From NCBI GenBank assembly GCA_951640165.1, contig OX621250.1:7812001-7876000 (forward strand): a DNA stretch of 64,000 bases. Direction: 5' to 3'. This document shows, piece after piece, positions 32,235 to 43,108 of this stretch (position 1 is its first letter; each line of letters starts with the position of its first letter). The notes beneath the pieces are model-generated. The model had not been told where the DNA came from. It saw only the letters and a program-made list of their open reading frames with translations, and did not search any database. Made by a program: the position numbers and the translations under genes. The stretch is from Pseudoips prasinana (taxonomy: Eukaryota > Arthropoda > Insecta > Lepidoptera > Nolidae).

Positions 32235-32574
32235 CGTTCCGCTTGTCCCATTTACGCAGGCCAGGCATGCTTCTATTGTCAACCTTCTTTCTTTCATTTA
32301 ATTATCAAAATAGGTTCAATTATCATAATTTTTTAGCGTATTTGTGCTTCTGATAGTAGGTATATAATATATAGATTTTATGTGATAGAAAAATCTTAGC
32401 ATTGATATGAAGTGTATTATTATGCTATTGTACATGGACTAACGCAATAATCTAGTGTAAAACTAGAAACAGAAATAGCTCTGAATAAAGAATTATCACA
32501 CCTTTAATTTGAGACTTAAAAGTCCTGGTATGAAAAGGTTGCTTTGACTATTTGGTATAAATTTGCAATATTAA

Positions 32575-32752
32575 TACCTACTATTAATTTTATAAATGCG
32601 AAAGTTTGTGAGTATGGATGTTTGTTATTCCTTCACGCAAAATCTACTGGGCGGATTTTGATGAAACTTAGTAGTAATATATTACAATCCGAATAACATA
32701 TAGGCTATAATTTATAAAATGTAACGGGGTTAAAACCGCGGGGCACAGCTAG
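32575..32752 (+). mobile_element. Lep1-type Helitron, tandem copy A
   Basis: Starts near TACCTACTATTAATTTTATA and ends AAAACCGCGGGGCACAGCTAG. The next copy starts at the very next base. Confidence 0.8.
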
Positions 32753-32922
32753 TCCTACTTATATCATAAATGCGAATATTTGTGAGTATGTATGGGTTTG
32801 TTACTCTTTCACACAAATACTACAGGATGGATTTTGATGAAACTTTGTAGTAACCTAGCTTATATATCCGAATAACACCTAGGCTATAATTTAACGCGGG
32901 TAAAACCGCGGGGCACAGCTAG
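32753..32922 (+). mobile_element. Lep1-type Helitron, tandem copy B
   Basis: Starts TCCTACTTATATCATAAATG directly after the CTAG of copy A and ends GTAAAACCGCGGGGCACAGCTAG followed by A. Head-to-tail, zero spacing. Confidence 0.85.
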
Positions 32923-33391
32923 ATTAATATAGTCCGACTTTTGGAAACTCAATTTCTTTTTTAATTGATTCAATTGCAATTTTGGAATATGTACCTATTT
33001 TGACAATGTTGTAAATTTATAACACGTGCCACTTCTACATTATTATACTATGACCGTATCAATCATTCGAAAGTTATAGAGATATTCGATTGCTTGTGGC
33101 CCAATAGGGATTATTGCATTGATACTGCGTTCGCTGAATCAAATTGAATAAAAACGAAATGGTAGGTCCAATTTAATATCTCGGATCGGGAATTAAAGGC
33201 AGTAAAAGAGGAGATTTTGGTGAGGTGGGAATGAGTCTGCTATCAAAAAAGTGTTGAATTGTAATCTGTTCATTTATTTTGAAAAACAACATCTATACAA
33301 ATTATAATACTATGGTACGATACAACAACAAGGGAATATAATATTAAAAGTATAGTATAGTTAATAAACGGACATTAATGTTAATTAATTA

Positions 33392-33735
33392 AAGTTGTGC
33401 CCCGCGGTTTTACCCGCGTTAATATTAATAAATTACCACAGCTCCTCCCCGTAGGTGATAGCGTGATAATATATACCATATATGTTGACCCGACCTCTTA
33501 GTAATATTCATGGAAAATTTTAACTTAATCCATGGAGTACTTTTTGAGTTTTGCCCGGATATACATACAGACAAACAGACAAGAATTCAAAAAGCTATAA
33601 TTTTGGCTTCGTTATCGATTATAGATCAATTGTAGATTGAATATTTTATAAAAAAGGATACTTGGGCTGAGTATCCTTTTTATAAAATATTCAATGTACA
33701 GTTTGACTTTCCTACGATTTTATTATATGTATAGA
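33392..33735 (-). mobile_element. Non-autonomous Helitron (family H3), copy 1
   Basis: In minus orientation starts TCTATACATATAATAAAATC and ends GCGGGTAAAACCGCGGGGCACAAC. Blocks such as GTTGACCCGACCTCTTAGTA and CATGGAGTACTTTTTGAGTT are shared with copy 2 at 40813-41094. It carries an extra inverted arm near 33636. Confidence 0.8.
33636..33695. repeat. Near-perfect 26-bp hairpin, 7-nt loop, copy-specific
   Basis: ATTGAATATTTTATAAAAAAGG... (33636-33662) mirrors 33670-33695 with one indel. The sister Helitron at 41014-41055 has only the right arm, preceded by GATCACGCCCCAAGTATCC, so the left arm is an inverted duplicate specific to this copy. Confidence 0.9.
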
Positions 33736-33954
33736 TAGATAAGGATTGTAATTATTTCGGAAAATAATAGTAATAAGAATCACTTTAATTAAATTGAGAT
33801 ATCTTTAAATGCAGATCAAAAAACTTATCATATATTTTATTGCTTGTATGAAAAAAAAATCTTCTTTCATAACAACTATAATATGTTTTAGTGATATACA
33901 TATGTTAGGTACTAAAAACACATTATTATTACTTATAGATAAATTACATCGTTC

Positions 33955-34042
33955 TCATCACACAAAGATTTGTCTTGTGTGGGGATTGAATCCACGACCT
34001 CTGGATTAGCATTTAATGTCACCAACCACTAGACCAAAAGAC
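33955..34042 (-). mobile_element. tRNA-like SINE head (family S4)
   Basis: On the minus strand TGGTCTAGTGGTTGGTGAC resembles an A box and GTCGTGGATTCAATCCCCAC a B box. A relative is at 58255-58345. It is a SINE head rather than a tRNA gene because the 3' body TTGTGTGATGAGAACG follows. Confidence 0.6.
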
Positions 34043-34359
34043 CAAAAGACCAATATTTGAATCAAATCACCCTTATTTCCATATTAATGTAATTATAGTA
34101 ACAATATACAAATTTAGAATATACAGTCGCTTCATTCATGAAATGGAGTTATTTATATTCACTGATCAATAAACTTATGAGTTCGGCTTACACGTGGAAT
34201 ATCTAAATAGCTCCAATTTATCACACAGCGGATGAATTGACAAATGACGGCAGATTATTGGGAAGCCCAATTCATAAAGTAATCGTGGATTAATCTAGTG
34301 TACGATTCCATATTTGGAATCATGTTAATAATATATAGTTTATAGGTTAGCTAGAGTAG

Positions 34360-34910
34360 GTTCCACAGCGGCGAGGATCGCTTTGGCCCCTTAACGTGTG
34401 ATCGGTGATCCCGTGGATGTGATCACACCTTCATTTAGAATTTCGTCTTTTGCTTAGCGCCCCCTTGAGCCCATACCCCATAAGGGTGCAGTCAGGTATT
34501 AGTCGCTTAAATTAAGCTGCTGGTTAAGACCCTTCTGCGCTAGCCAACCGCTTTGCCTTCCACTCTTTAATTTATAATAGTCGAACTAAATTTCAAAAAT
34601 AGATTAGTAACTTGTTATTTATCTAAGGATTTCAGAAAATATATGAGATAAAACCAACCTAGCTGCCCGTTGTCTTCAGCTCTTTAATTTTGATATAGTA
34701 GAACTAAATTTAAAAATAATAGCTTAGTAACTTGTTAAATAATTAGCAAGTTATATGTAATAAAACAGACTGCACGGACAGACTAATTAATTTTTTTTGT
34801 AACTTTTATACTGTGCACTATGTGTATGTACAGCATTGTGAGCTTGACAAGTACAAGTGTATGTTAATACCCAAGTGCTGAATAAATTTCATTTCATATA
34901 ATAAGTAACA
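34360..34910 (+). repeat. Unclassified interspersed repeat U, copy 1
   Basis: Blocks GTTAAGACCCTTCTGCGCTAG and GAGCTTGACAAGTACAAGTG with tail TGCTGAATAAATTTCATTTC recur inverted at 44470-44770. A partial internal duplication (CTCTTTAATTT...AGTAACTTGTTA at about 34562 and 34680) is present here. No coding sequence recognised. Confidence 0.6.
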
Positions 34911-34939
34911 ATATTAGTGTATACAAATCTAAATAACTA

Positions 34940-35075
34940 CACACCGACAAACAAGATGGACTGATGATCTTGTGAGGGTCGCTGAGAGTCGCTCAATGCG
35001 GAGAGCGCTAGACCGGCAATTGTGGAGATCTTTGGGGGAGGCCTTTGTCCAGCAATGGGCGTCTTTCGAGACATT
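34940..35075 (+). mobile_element. RTE LINE 3' fragment
   Basis: AAGATGGACTGATGATCTTGTG, CGGCAATTGTGGAGATCTTTGG and GGCCTTTGTCCAGCAATGGGCGTCTTTCG match the RTE C-terminal coding end (RWTDDLVR ... DRQLWRSLGEAFVQQW). Confidence 0.75.
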
Positions 35076-35209
35076 TTTGCGGCGGGAGGGCGGTGCAAAT
35101 TGCATCCCGGCATGATTAAACTGACAATTAGCGGAATTAACACTACATAGGTATTGATTTTGTATTTTGAACTCTTAAGTTTCCTTTTGCGTGAGTTAAT
35201 TGCGGATAT

Positions 35210-35545
35210 TCTAAGGCAACGTTTAACAGTTAAGACTAAACATAGAGGTAGGGCACAGCTTTCATTCGCTCGAAGAGCAGCCCGACTGGGGAAGTACCTC
35301 CACCGTACAGAAGACATTCCTTAATAATAACATTAATAATTTTAATGTCGTGTTTCTACGTGTGACCTAACGCCCGAGATTATTGGAGTGGGGGGAATGG
35401 TCAGCAACACTTGTTTGCTGACTCTTAAAGGTCGGCAACGCACCAGCGACTTCTCTGGTGTTGCGAGTGTGCATGGGCGGCGGTGATCACTTACCATCAG
35501 ATGACCCACTTGGTCGTTTCTCACCCTCTGATATAAAAAAATAGG
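35210..35545 (+). mobile_element. LINE 3'-end repeat X, copy 2
   Basis: CGAAGAGCAGCCCGACTGGG, CAGAAGACATTCCTTAATAA and GGGCGGCGGTGATCACTTAC match copy 1 at 26102-26425 in opposite orientation. Confidence 0.65.
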
Positions 35546-35669
35546 CAGATGTTTCTTGGCACCGTTTATAAATTTAATTAACATTTAAAATTTAATTAAA
35601 AATAAAATATTATTTTTTATCGGCAATGTAATTTCTAGAAATATTCTAGCGATTTATTAATTCATTGAC

Positions 35670-35680
35670 ATGTAAAGGTT
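35670..35680. repeat. RTE target-site duplication, left (ATGTAAAGGTT)
   Basis: Identical to 38760-38770. Confidence 0.85.
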
Positions 35681-37633
35681 CTGGAGTCGCACTGACATAG
35701 TGGCGTTTTCATACAAGCACTTTATCACCTCGATATACCGGTAGTCGATTTGGCACCTTATGAGAGACCTCAGCACGGCCCATGTTTCGATAGAATCAAA
35801 GGCTTTCTCATAGTCCACAAACGCTAAGCACAGTGGCTTGGTATACTCTTCGGTCTTCTGTATAACTTGCCGCAGCGTATGTATGTGGTCTATCGTGCTA
35901 AAGCCTTTTCGGAAACCGGCTTGTTCGGGAGGCTGGAAGTCGTCAAACCTGCGTGCGAGACGGTTCGTAACGACCCTCGAAAACAACTTGTAAACATGGC
36001 TCAGCAGTGTGATGGGTCTATAATTCTTCAATAGGGTTGTGTCACCTTTTTTGAAGAAGAGCACCACCACACTTCTGTGCCATGCTTGTGGCGTTTGACC
36101 ATCCAGTATGACGGAGTTAAATAACTTCTGAAGGGCCCGTAGAATTGGTGTACCACCCGCCTTCAGAAGTTCAGCTGTAACTCCATCATCACCAGGCGCT
36201 TTGTTGTTCTTGAGTTGTCTGAGAGCCATTCTAATCTCGTACAGGCTGACGTCCGGGATGTCTTCGGTATAATGTCGGGTTAATCGTGCTCTGGGATCTG
36301 CGGCATGACTTTTGACAGGTGGCTTTGTTGTCGTATATAACTGTCCGTAGAACTTCTCGATCTCTCCCAGCAACTCAGTTTTAGACGTAACGATTCTACC
36401 ATCCTCAGTCTTCAGCTTCGTAAGTTGGCTCTGTCCAACAGACAGAGCTCTTGTGAACACTTTGGAGCCTTTGTTCCGCTCGATGGCCTCTTTAATACTA
36501 TTTGTATTAAATTAACGCGTGTCGCGAGTCAAAGACTTTGAGATCTGTCTGTTGACCTGCCGATATCTGGTAGCATCATCTGAGGATGTCAGAACCATTT
36601 TCCGTCTTTCTTCCATAAGTTGCAGGGTAAAGTCAGAGATCTTTTTAGTTCTGTTTGACTCGCAGTCTGCTAGGTATTCGAAACGGTTTTGCAGTTCGAG
36701 CTGAAATGGTTCGGGGTTTTGGACGTGGATAGGTAAAGGTCGGAGCGTAGACTTTATCAGTCGGGATCTCTGAAGTTTGACATTAAGGTTCAATGAGCCT
36801 CTGACCATTCTGTGATCGCTCCCGGTTTTAACCGCATTGATAAATATAAAGTCTATCTCATTTTTAGTTTTACCATCGGGACTCACCCAGGTCCATTTGC
36901 GGTGATCCGGCTTCCTGAAAAAGGAATTCATCATAAAGAGTCCCTCCTTCTCCATGAAGTCGGCCAGCATCTGGCCCCGGGGGTTCCGATCTCCAGTTCC
37001 GAATTGCCCCACTCTCAGCTCATTACCGAATCGTTTGCCCAGCTTCGCGTTAAAGACCCCCATGACCACAGTGAAATAGCTGTTAGAGGTAAGTAAGTAA
37101 GAGGTATGTATGGTTCTGGAGATGTCCTCATACATAACCTCGACTGCATCATCGGAGTGTGTCGAAGTGGGTGCGTATACCTGTATAACCTTCAACGAAT
37201 ACCGCTTGGAGATTCTGAGTACAAGGTACGCAACCCTCGTCGACACACTCTCGATTTTCACTAAGTTGTTCACGAGGGACTTGTGGACTATGAACCCGAC
37301 ACCACCTTGGGATAGTTGGTCACCCTCCCGGTAATAGAGCAGGTTTCCGGATTTAAGTATTATCGAGTCCTCCCCCTCTCTTCGGACTTCAGATAACCCT
37401 ACAATATCCCAACGTAACCTGCTCAATTCTTCTTGCAGTTCTGTTATCTTCTCGTCAGACCGCAGTGTACGTGTGTTATACGTTGCCAGGGCCAGAGGTC
37501 GTCGGTTTTGGTAACACGGAATCTGCTGGGGATTCTTAGCACCCCCTGCCCTGCCGTAACCACGGCTGTTACCACGGCTGGGAATAGCAGGGCTGCCGGG
37601 GACTGGGGGCCGCGGTTTTGTTGTGTCCATCAT
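35681..37633 (-). pseudogene. RTE LINE endonuclease and N-terminal RT half, inverted segment
   Basis: The frame from ATG 37633 runs to about 35681 with one in-frame stop (36512-36514). Endonuclease motifs: ATYNTRTL (about residue 50), LSEVRREG, QVYAPTSTHS, then MGVFNAKLG where family members have GDFNAK, so a catalytic Asp (position 193) is replaced by Val; NEIDFIF and GSDHRMV are kept. A YLLTSN insertion precedes the mutated motif. RT part: LKNNKAPGDDG, LLKNYRPITLLS, QAGFRKGFSTIDH and LAFVDYEKAFDS (first RT catalytic Asp). It ends at SVRLQ, where the element was split by inversion. The 5' UTR occupies 37634-37816. Confidence 0.9.
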
Positions 37634-37816
37634 TTGGGAGGATATGCCATAATCGCCACGCCTGGCAGGCGGGTTGGCGATCGCAGTAGGGTAGACATGG
37701 TACTCAGGAGAACGCTGCTGCCCGTTCTCTGGTATATATTCCCTCGGGACGACTTCTACGTCCCCCCACGGGATGAGAGGGGGTGGCGATATTCTTTGAG
37801 GCCGTCACCACACAGC

Positions 37817-38746
37817 CAGGACCAGAACTCGAAACCTATCCACTTGCAGCGAGGCGTGAGACAGGGAGATGTTATATCTCCGAAACTGTTCACCGCTGCA
37901 TTGGAAGATGTCTTCAAGCTTCTGGACTGGAAAGGCTTTGGCATCAATGTCAATGGCGAGTATATCACTCACCTTCGATTTGCCGATGATATAGTAGTCA
38001 TGGCTGAGACCATGGAAGACCTCGGTACAATGCTCGATGACCTTAGCAGAGTCTCTCAACAAGTGGGTCTGAAAATGAACATGGATAAGACGAAAATCAT
38101 GTCAAACGTCCATGTTGCACCCACTCAATTGAAAGTTGGTGACTCTGCACTCGAAGTTGTAGAGAACTATATTTACCTAGGACAGACCATCCAACTAGGT
38201 AGGTCCAACTTCGAGAAGGAGGTCAGTCGTAGAATCCAACTCGGCTGGGCAGCGTTCGGGAAGCTACGTAACAAGTTCTCGTCTAAAATACCGCAGTGTC
38301 TCAAGTCGAAAGTCTTCGACCAGTGTGTGTTGCCAGTGATGACTTATGGAACAGAGACGTGGTCGCTCACTATGGGCCTTATCAGGCGGCTCAAGTTCAC
38401 CCAAAGAGCAATGGAGAGGGCTATGCTCGGAGTTTCCCTGCGGGATCGTATCAGAAATGTCGAAATCCGCAGGCGAACCAAAGTCACCGACATAGCCCGA
38501 AGAATTGCAAAACTGAAGTGGCAGTGGGCGGGGCACATAGCTCGTAGAACAGATGGCCGTTGGGGCAGAAAGGTTCTTGAGTGGCGACCACGAACCGGAA
38601 GACACAGCGTGGGCAGGCCCCCTACAAGATGGACCGATGATCTTGTGCGGGTCGCTGGAAACTGCTGGATGCGAATAGCGCAAGACCGGCAATTGTGGAG
38701 ATCTTTGGGGGAGGCCTTTGTCCAGCAGTGGACGTCTTTCGGCTGA
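37817..38746 (+). pseudogene. RTE LINE RT C-terminal half, correctly oriented segment
   Basis: An uninterrupted frame encodes LQRGVRQGDVISPKLFTAAL, LRFADDIVVMAETMEDL with the catalytic Asp pair, GLKMNMDKTKIM, NYIYLGQTIQL, then the thumb/C-terminal region (KVFDQCVLPVMTYGTETW, IARRIAKLKWQWAGHIAR, GRPPTRWTDDL, RQLWRSLGEAFVQQWTSFG). There are no internal stops. It lacks a start codon because its 5' half is inverted upstream. Fragments of this same region are scattered at 24469, 26455, 29100, 31876, 34940, 39195, 39578, 46363/52045 and 60044, making this the most abundant LINE family in the window. Confidence 0.9.
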
Positions 38747-38759
38747 TATGATGATGATG

Positions 38760-38770
38760 ATGTAAAGGTT
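38760..38770. repeat. RTE target-site duplication, right (ATGTAAAGGTT)
   Basis: Identical to 35670-35680; follows the (GAT)n tail of the LINE. Confidence 0.85.
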
Positions 38771-39194
38771 ATATTACGTTTTTTTTATGTTAATATCATC
38801 TTTTCTACGAATGATATCAGATTTATTGCCAACTACCACGTATCTACTTGTTAGTGAACCATGTTCTTTAGAGAAACAAAGACTTTTCAATTTGATTTAA
38901 GTAGCTTTGAGAAGAAATACTTATACTTCAAAGGTATAATTATGCGCCGAGCGTCTAAAAAGAAAACTTCAATGTAGTTTATATTTAAATAAATTATATC
39001 GGTAATGTGATATTTTTTAAAGGGTGGCCGCTGGTTTTTTCAATTTTACAGCTCTGTGCTTTCTTTTAATCCATTTACGTAAAAATGCAATTAATGAATA
39101 TACTTAATAATGTCACACCGCGTCTACTCCTAAACTACTGATGCGGATAGGAATACAAAAAAAAATACATGCTTCATCGGACTGCCAGAGCCCT

Positions 39195-39390
39195 ACATCA
39201 TCATCATATCAGCCAAAAGACGCCCACTGCTGGACAAAGGCCTCTTCCAAAGATCTCCACAATTGCCGGTCTTGCGATATCCACATCCAGCGACTTCCAG
39301 CGATACTCACAAGACTATCAGACCATCTTGTAGGGGGCCTGCCCACGCTGCGTCTTCCGGTTCGAGGTCGCGACTCGAGAACCTTTCTAT
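39195..39390 (-). mobile_element. RTE LINE 3' end fragment joined to repeat T
   Basis: CATCATCATATCAGCCAAAA, CCACTGCTGGACAAAGGCCT and CCCACGCTGCGTCTTCCGGT, then CTCGAGAACCTTTC and directly ATCGAATAAAATGAA of repeat T, the same join as at 32058. Confidence 0.75.
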
Positions 39391-39577
39391 CGAATAAAAT
39401 GAATATAAAAAAATATCAAAATATATACATACATACATAGACTCACGCCTGTTTCCCAGAAGGGTAAGCAGAAACAAAGGATTTTCATATGTCACGAAAT
39501 TGCACACCTCTTTTGCCTCGTTTACTGTCATTATATTCTTCAGACATGCTCGCCGGTTTAGAGTACTTCTGACTCGC
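39391..39577. repeat. Interspersed repeat T, copy 3
   Basis: TACATACATACATAGACTCACGCCTGTTTCCC, then CTTCAGACATGCTCGCCGG, with similarity ending at CTCGCCTTTCG. Confidence 0.65.
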
Positions 39578-39822
39578 CTTTCGTCCCAAATACAGCAGTG
39601 TCTCAAGTCGAAAGTCTTCGCTAGTGTGTGTTGCCAGTGATGACTTACGGAACAGAGATAGGCTGACTATGGGCCTTATTAGGCGGGACAAGGTCAGCCA
39701 AAGAGCAATGGAAAGGGCTGTCTTTGGAGTTTCCCCACGAGATTGAATCAGAAATGCTGAGATCCGCAGGCGAACCAAAGTAACCGACATAGTCCGAAGA
39801 ATTGCCAAGCTGAAGTGGGAGT
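39578..39822 (+). mobile_element. RTE LINE internal fragment
   Basis: CAGCAGTGTCTCAAGTCGAA, GTGTTGCCAGTGATGACTTA and GGCGAACCAAAGTAACCGAC align with 38280-38520. Small deletions disrupt the frame. Confidence 0.75.
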
Positions 39823-39897
39823 GCCCTACGTTTCCTCTTAAAATCTACCCAATCATAATTTACGAAACGATCTAGGTACTTGAACTGATAGACCCAA

Positions 39898-40214
39898 GGG
39901 TTTCAACACGGCCCAGTTGAGACGGTTCGGCGAAACATACTCAAGCGGGCATTGGTCCACTTAAAGTAATTATTTAGTTGGCAAACAAAATATCTGCTCA
40001 ATCGGTTGTCTGAATGCATATTAATTTAGATTATATTTAGGAAACAAAAGAAAATCATCGAAACAATAAAATTATTCATTTTGAGACTGAGTCAATAAAT
40101 TGAAATTTAGTGTATGTTAGCAATCATATTACAGATACCTATAATAGTTACAGATAGTTCACGTAACTCAACAAATTAGTACAAGATCTCCAGCGAGCAA
40201 TGTGCAGGTAGGTG
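39898..40214 (-). mobile_element. LINE 3' end (family Y), copy 1
   Basis: GTTTCAACACGGCCCAGTTG to GATCTCCAGCGAGCAATGTGC repeats, about 88% identical by eye, at 42117-42444, where more coding sequence is preserved. Confidence 0.65.
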
Positions 40215-40589
40215 ATGAGCGCCATATATGTATCTTAAGCTAGTGAACCAAATAGCATGATCTGGCTTTGTAGAAACTGTATTAGAAATTTACAGTTGTA
40301 CCTAGTATACGACAATAAAGGATCTGTTACGTAGTTTAAAACGGATTCTCCCAAAATACTGTATCAACATTACACAGCGTGTAAACTTGCATATTGACTG
40401 ACGGAAGTCCATTGGAATTATTAACTAAAAAATAAAAATGTCTTCTAATCTGTATTTCGTATGCGATGTACGTTGTAGTCAAAAACAAAAAGTTATGTTT
40501 AATTATTATTATAGTAATACTGTACTATGTTAAAACACATAGAAACCAGAAGGGGTAAGATGATAGGATAACCGAAACGACCAGTTTCA

Positions 40590-40760
40590 CAAATATAATA
40601 GAAGGGAAGATAGACGCAAGAAGAAAGAAAGGAAGACCGAGAAGAAAGTTTACTGATCAACTTAAAGAAAAATTACAAGTGGACAGTTATCAAGTCGTAA
40701 AAGAGATGGCTCTACAACGGGATAAATGGAGAATGCTACACAGACAAGTGCCAAGCACTT
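40590..40760 (+). pseudogene. LINE ORF2 extreme C-terminus fragment
   Basis: A short frame encodes IIEGKIDARRKKGRPRRKF, QLKEKLQVDSYQVVKEMA and RDKWRMLHRQ, the GRPR..W.. + RDKWR pattern that ends many LINE ORF2 proteins. Catalytic domains are absent. Clade not assigned. Confidence 0.6.
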
Positions 40761-40812
40761 TAATTTTGGATGGAATGGATGTACTACCTTTTACTCAACT
40801 ATTATAGAAGTA

Positions 40813-41094
40813 CTAGCTGTGCCCCGCGGTTTTACCTGCAAACTTTATAAATTATCACAGCTCCTCCCCCGTATAGCCTATATGTTGACCCGACCTCTTA
40901 GTAATATTCATGCAAAATTTGAAGTTTATCCATGCAGTACTTTTTGAGTTTAGCCCGGACATACATACAGACAAAAATTCTAAAAACTATATTTATGGCA
41001 TCGATATCAATTGTAGATCACGCCCCAAGTATCCTTTTTAAAAAATATTCAATGTACAGTTTTGACTTTCCTACGATTTTATTATACGTATAGA
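40813..41094 (-). mobile_element. Non-autonomous Helitron (family H3), copy 2
   Basis: In minus orientation starts TCTATACGTATAATAAAATC and ends CAGGTAAAACCGCGGGGCACAGCTAG. Serves as the undisturbed sister of 33392-33735. Confidence 0.8.
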
Positions 41095-42116
41095 TAATGG
41101 AACTGTGTCTACACATTAAATATAAAAAAGATGATATTATGTGTTTTTATTCCAAATAATAAGTTTTTGTAGATTTTGTTTGAAAACCATGTCAAATCTA
41201 TTAGAAAGCTTAGGGTTAAACTTAGTAACATTTGAAGAAAATAAAAATCAGGAGTTTTATTCGTTTATTTCTGAGTAACTTAAAAATTATTATTATTGTG
41301 ATAGTAAATAGAAAATATCGGAAAATTTATATTAATTACTAAAATGTAAAATATCAATACCTATCCACTACAATTTAAATGAATAGTAGATGACATAGCT
41401 TATGGTTTTTACTTGTAGCACCCTAAAGAGGAGAGTTTCATAAATGATTTCTAAAAACTATAATTTTCACATTTTGTAATCGTAATCTGGAAAAGTGTTT
41501 TATCTGAGGATGGCAAAACTGAATCCAAAAGTCTCTACTTGGTCTTGTTACACGTAAATATTCAATCACTTTTGTTGGCACATCTTGACCTATTTATTTT
41601 TTATTTGGGATAAAAACATAAGGAAATCTAAGACCGGAAACATGTTAAGAATAAAATAAATAGAGGTAAAGTAAATTATGTGAGTAAATCTCATGAAAGT
41701 ATTAAATAAATAAAATAAATAAAAAAGGTTTTTATTCACGTAGACTTTAAAAAAGCGCTTGTAAATAGTCAGAACATGTTTGTAGTAATATAGTTGTATA
41801 CATTAGATATTATTTCTAGTAACATAGATATTTAGGTACATCTTGTATGAAAACATTTATAAAATTTATTTTATTACAGAAATGATATTTAGCTAGCTCG
41901 TATCAAGTTATTGTCAAGAGATTATGTTTAATTATCTAGTTTAAGTCTAATATTTTTACTACATATTGTCAATGGTTCTGTCTATATTAAAGGTATTATT
42001 ATTATGACGGACCTTGTGTTAATAACGACGGTCGCGCTTTAATGCTACCACCGGATCCAATGCGCCCCAACTGAGAAGACCCAGCGAAACAAACTCAGTG
42101 GGTTCATCTACTACCG
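41095..42116. other. AT-rich interval with LINE-like tail repeats
   Basis: 41725-41870 (TTTTTATTCACGTAGACTTT ... AAAAAAGCGCTTGTAAAT) is repeated at 45722-45805. 41998-42100 (GACGGACCTTGTGTTAATAA, GCGCCCCAACTGAGAAGACC) is repeated at 52526-52625. No coding sequence. Confidence 0.5.
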
Positions 42117-42740
42117 GTTTCAACACGACCCAGTTGAGACGGTCCGGCGAAACATACTCAAGCGGGCATGAACACGGGATTTGGTCCAATTAGAGTAATT
42201 ATTTAGTAGGCAAACACAATATATGCTCGATCGGTTGTCTGAATGCTTATTATTTTAGATTATATTTAGGTATACAAAAGAAAAACTTCGAAACAATAAC
42301 ATTATTCATTTTGAGACAGAGTCAATAATTTTAAATTAAGTATATGATAGCAATCATTTACAGATAGTTCACGTAACACAGCAGATCAGTCATGTCTATA
42401 TGGCTACAAGATCTCCAGCGAGCAATGTGCAGGTAGGAAGTGAGAGCCAGACGTCTTTGTCATCGATGTACTCTTTAGTGGTGTAATAACCCCTAGCCAT
42501 AAGTACACGTTTAATATGTGTTTTAAAACTTGTGTCAGGCAGATCAGTAATTTGAGTAGTATTGCCTTAGTACAATCTACGCACGTCATTGTAGCCACCA
42601 ATGTGTTGGTTGCAAGGCTTAACTTTTTTTGCGGCCTAAAAGTTAATGTTTCAAAGTTCATTGATGCGTTATACTGAGATAGATATAATCGATAGAATAA
42701 ACCTTTACGTACTCCCATTAAATTACTTTTATTCACGTGT
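42117..42740 (-). pseudogene. LINE 3' end (family Y), copy 2, with ORF2 C-terminus
   Basis: On the minus strand, frames with small shifts encode GLFYRLYLSQYNASMNFETL and then DLPDTSFKTHIKRVLMARGYY and KEYIDDKDVW, the typical C-terminal end of a Jockey-superfamily ORF2. The 3' UTR runs down to about 42117 and is shared with copy 1. At least one frameshift (about 42545) breaks it. Confidence 0.7.
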
Positions 42741-42883
42741 GTGCCTGATTTTTATTTATGTGCCTGACTGACTTTTGTTTATATCACTGCCTGTATTTAC
42801 TTTTAAAAGATCTGTCATGTAATTTGCCAAATTACTAATAGGTAAATATACAAAAAATGTGAGCCGTCACGGGACGCCTGGCA

Positions 42884-43108
42884 GATGTGAAACATCGACA
42901 TTATGTTGTAAAAGTAATATGCAGAAAAGAACATATTATTGTGATAGGAACTAAATATGTCATAATGATAAAATAAAAAGTCGATTGCGCATGGCGACGT
43001 GTCGCCACACCGTACACACTACTATCGTATAGCGTAGCGACGCGTCGCCACGGCATGCGTCGCCACGCCAGAAATCTGTTTTACGTGCGGCTATAGATGT
43101 TTCACATC
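42884..43108. mobile_element. MITE with GATGTGAAACATC termini
   Basis: GATGTGAAACATC (42884-42896) and its mirror GATGTTTCACATC (43096-43108) bound ~225 bp. The centre holds a cluster of GCGACGCGTCGCCAC-type palindromic repeats (42988-43070). No coding sequence. Confidence 0.6.

Larger units (their letters stand above)
35681..38759 (+). mobile_element. RTE-clade LINE, near full-length, 5' inversion (twin priming), 11-bp TSD
   Basis: One insertion bounded by ATGTAAAGGTT at 35670-35680 and 38760-38770. Bases 35681-37816 are the 5' part of the element on the minus strand (5' UTR, endonuclease, RT to SVRLQ). Bases 37817-38759 are the 3' part on the plus strand (RT from DQNSKPIHLQRGVRQGD to the stop and a GATGATGATG tail). 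The two halves meet at homologous positions (CTCCAG and CAGGACCAG), so little or nothing is lost. Shared outer flanks and head-to-head halves are the product expected from twin priming during target-primed reverse transcription. Confidence 0.9.

Noticed and set aside
37433..37816. N-terminal extension of the plus-strand RTE frame
   Set aside because: This part is antisense to the inverted RTE 5' UTR and endonuclease; RT homology on the plus strand starts at about 37817.
39898..42444. Direct repeats 2.2 kb apart as possible LTRs
   Set aside because: The repeated block is a LINE 3' end with ORF2 C-terminal coding sequence adjoining one copy; no TG...CA ends, primer site or internal coding region.
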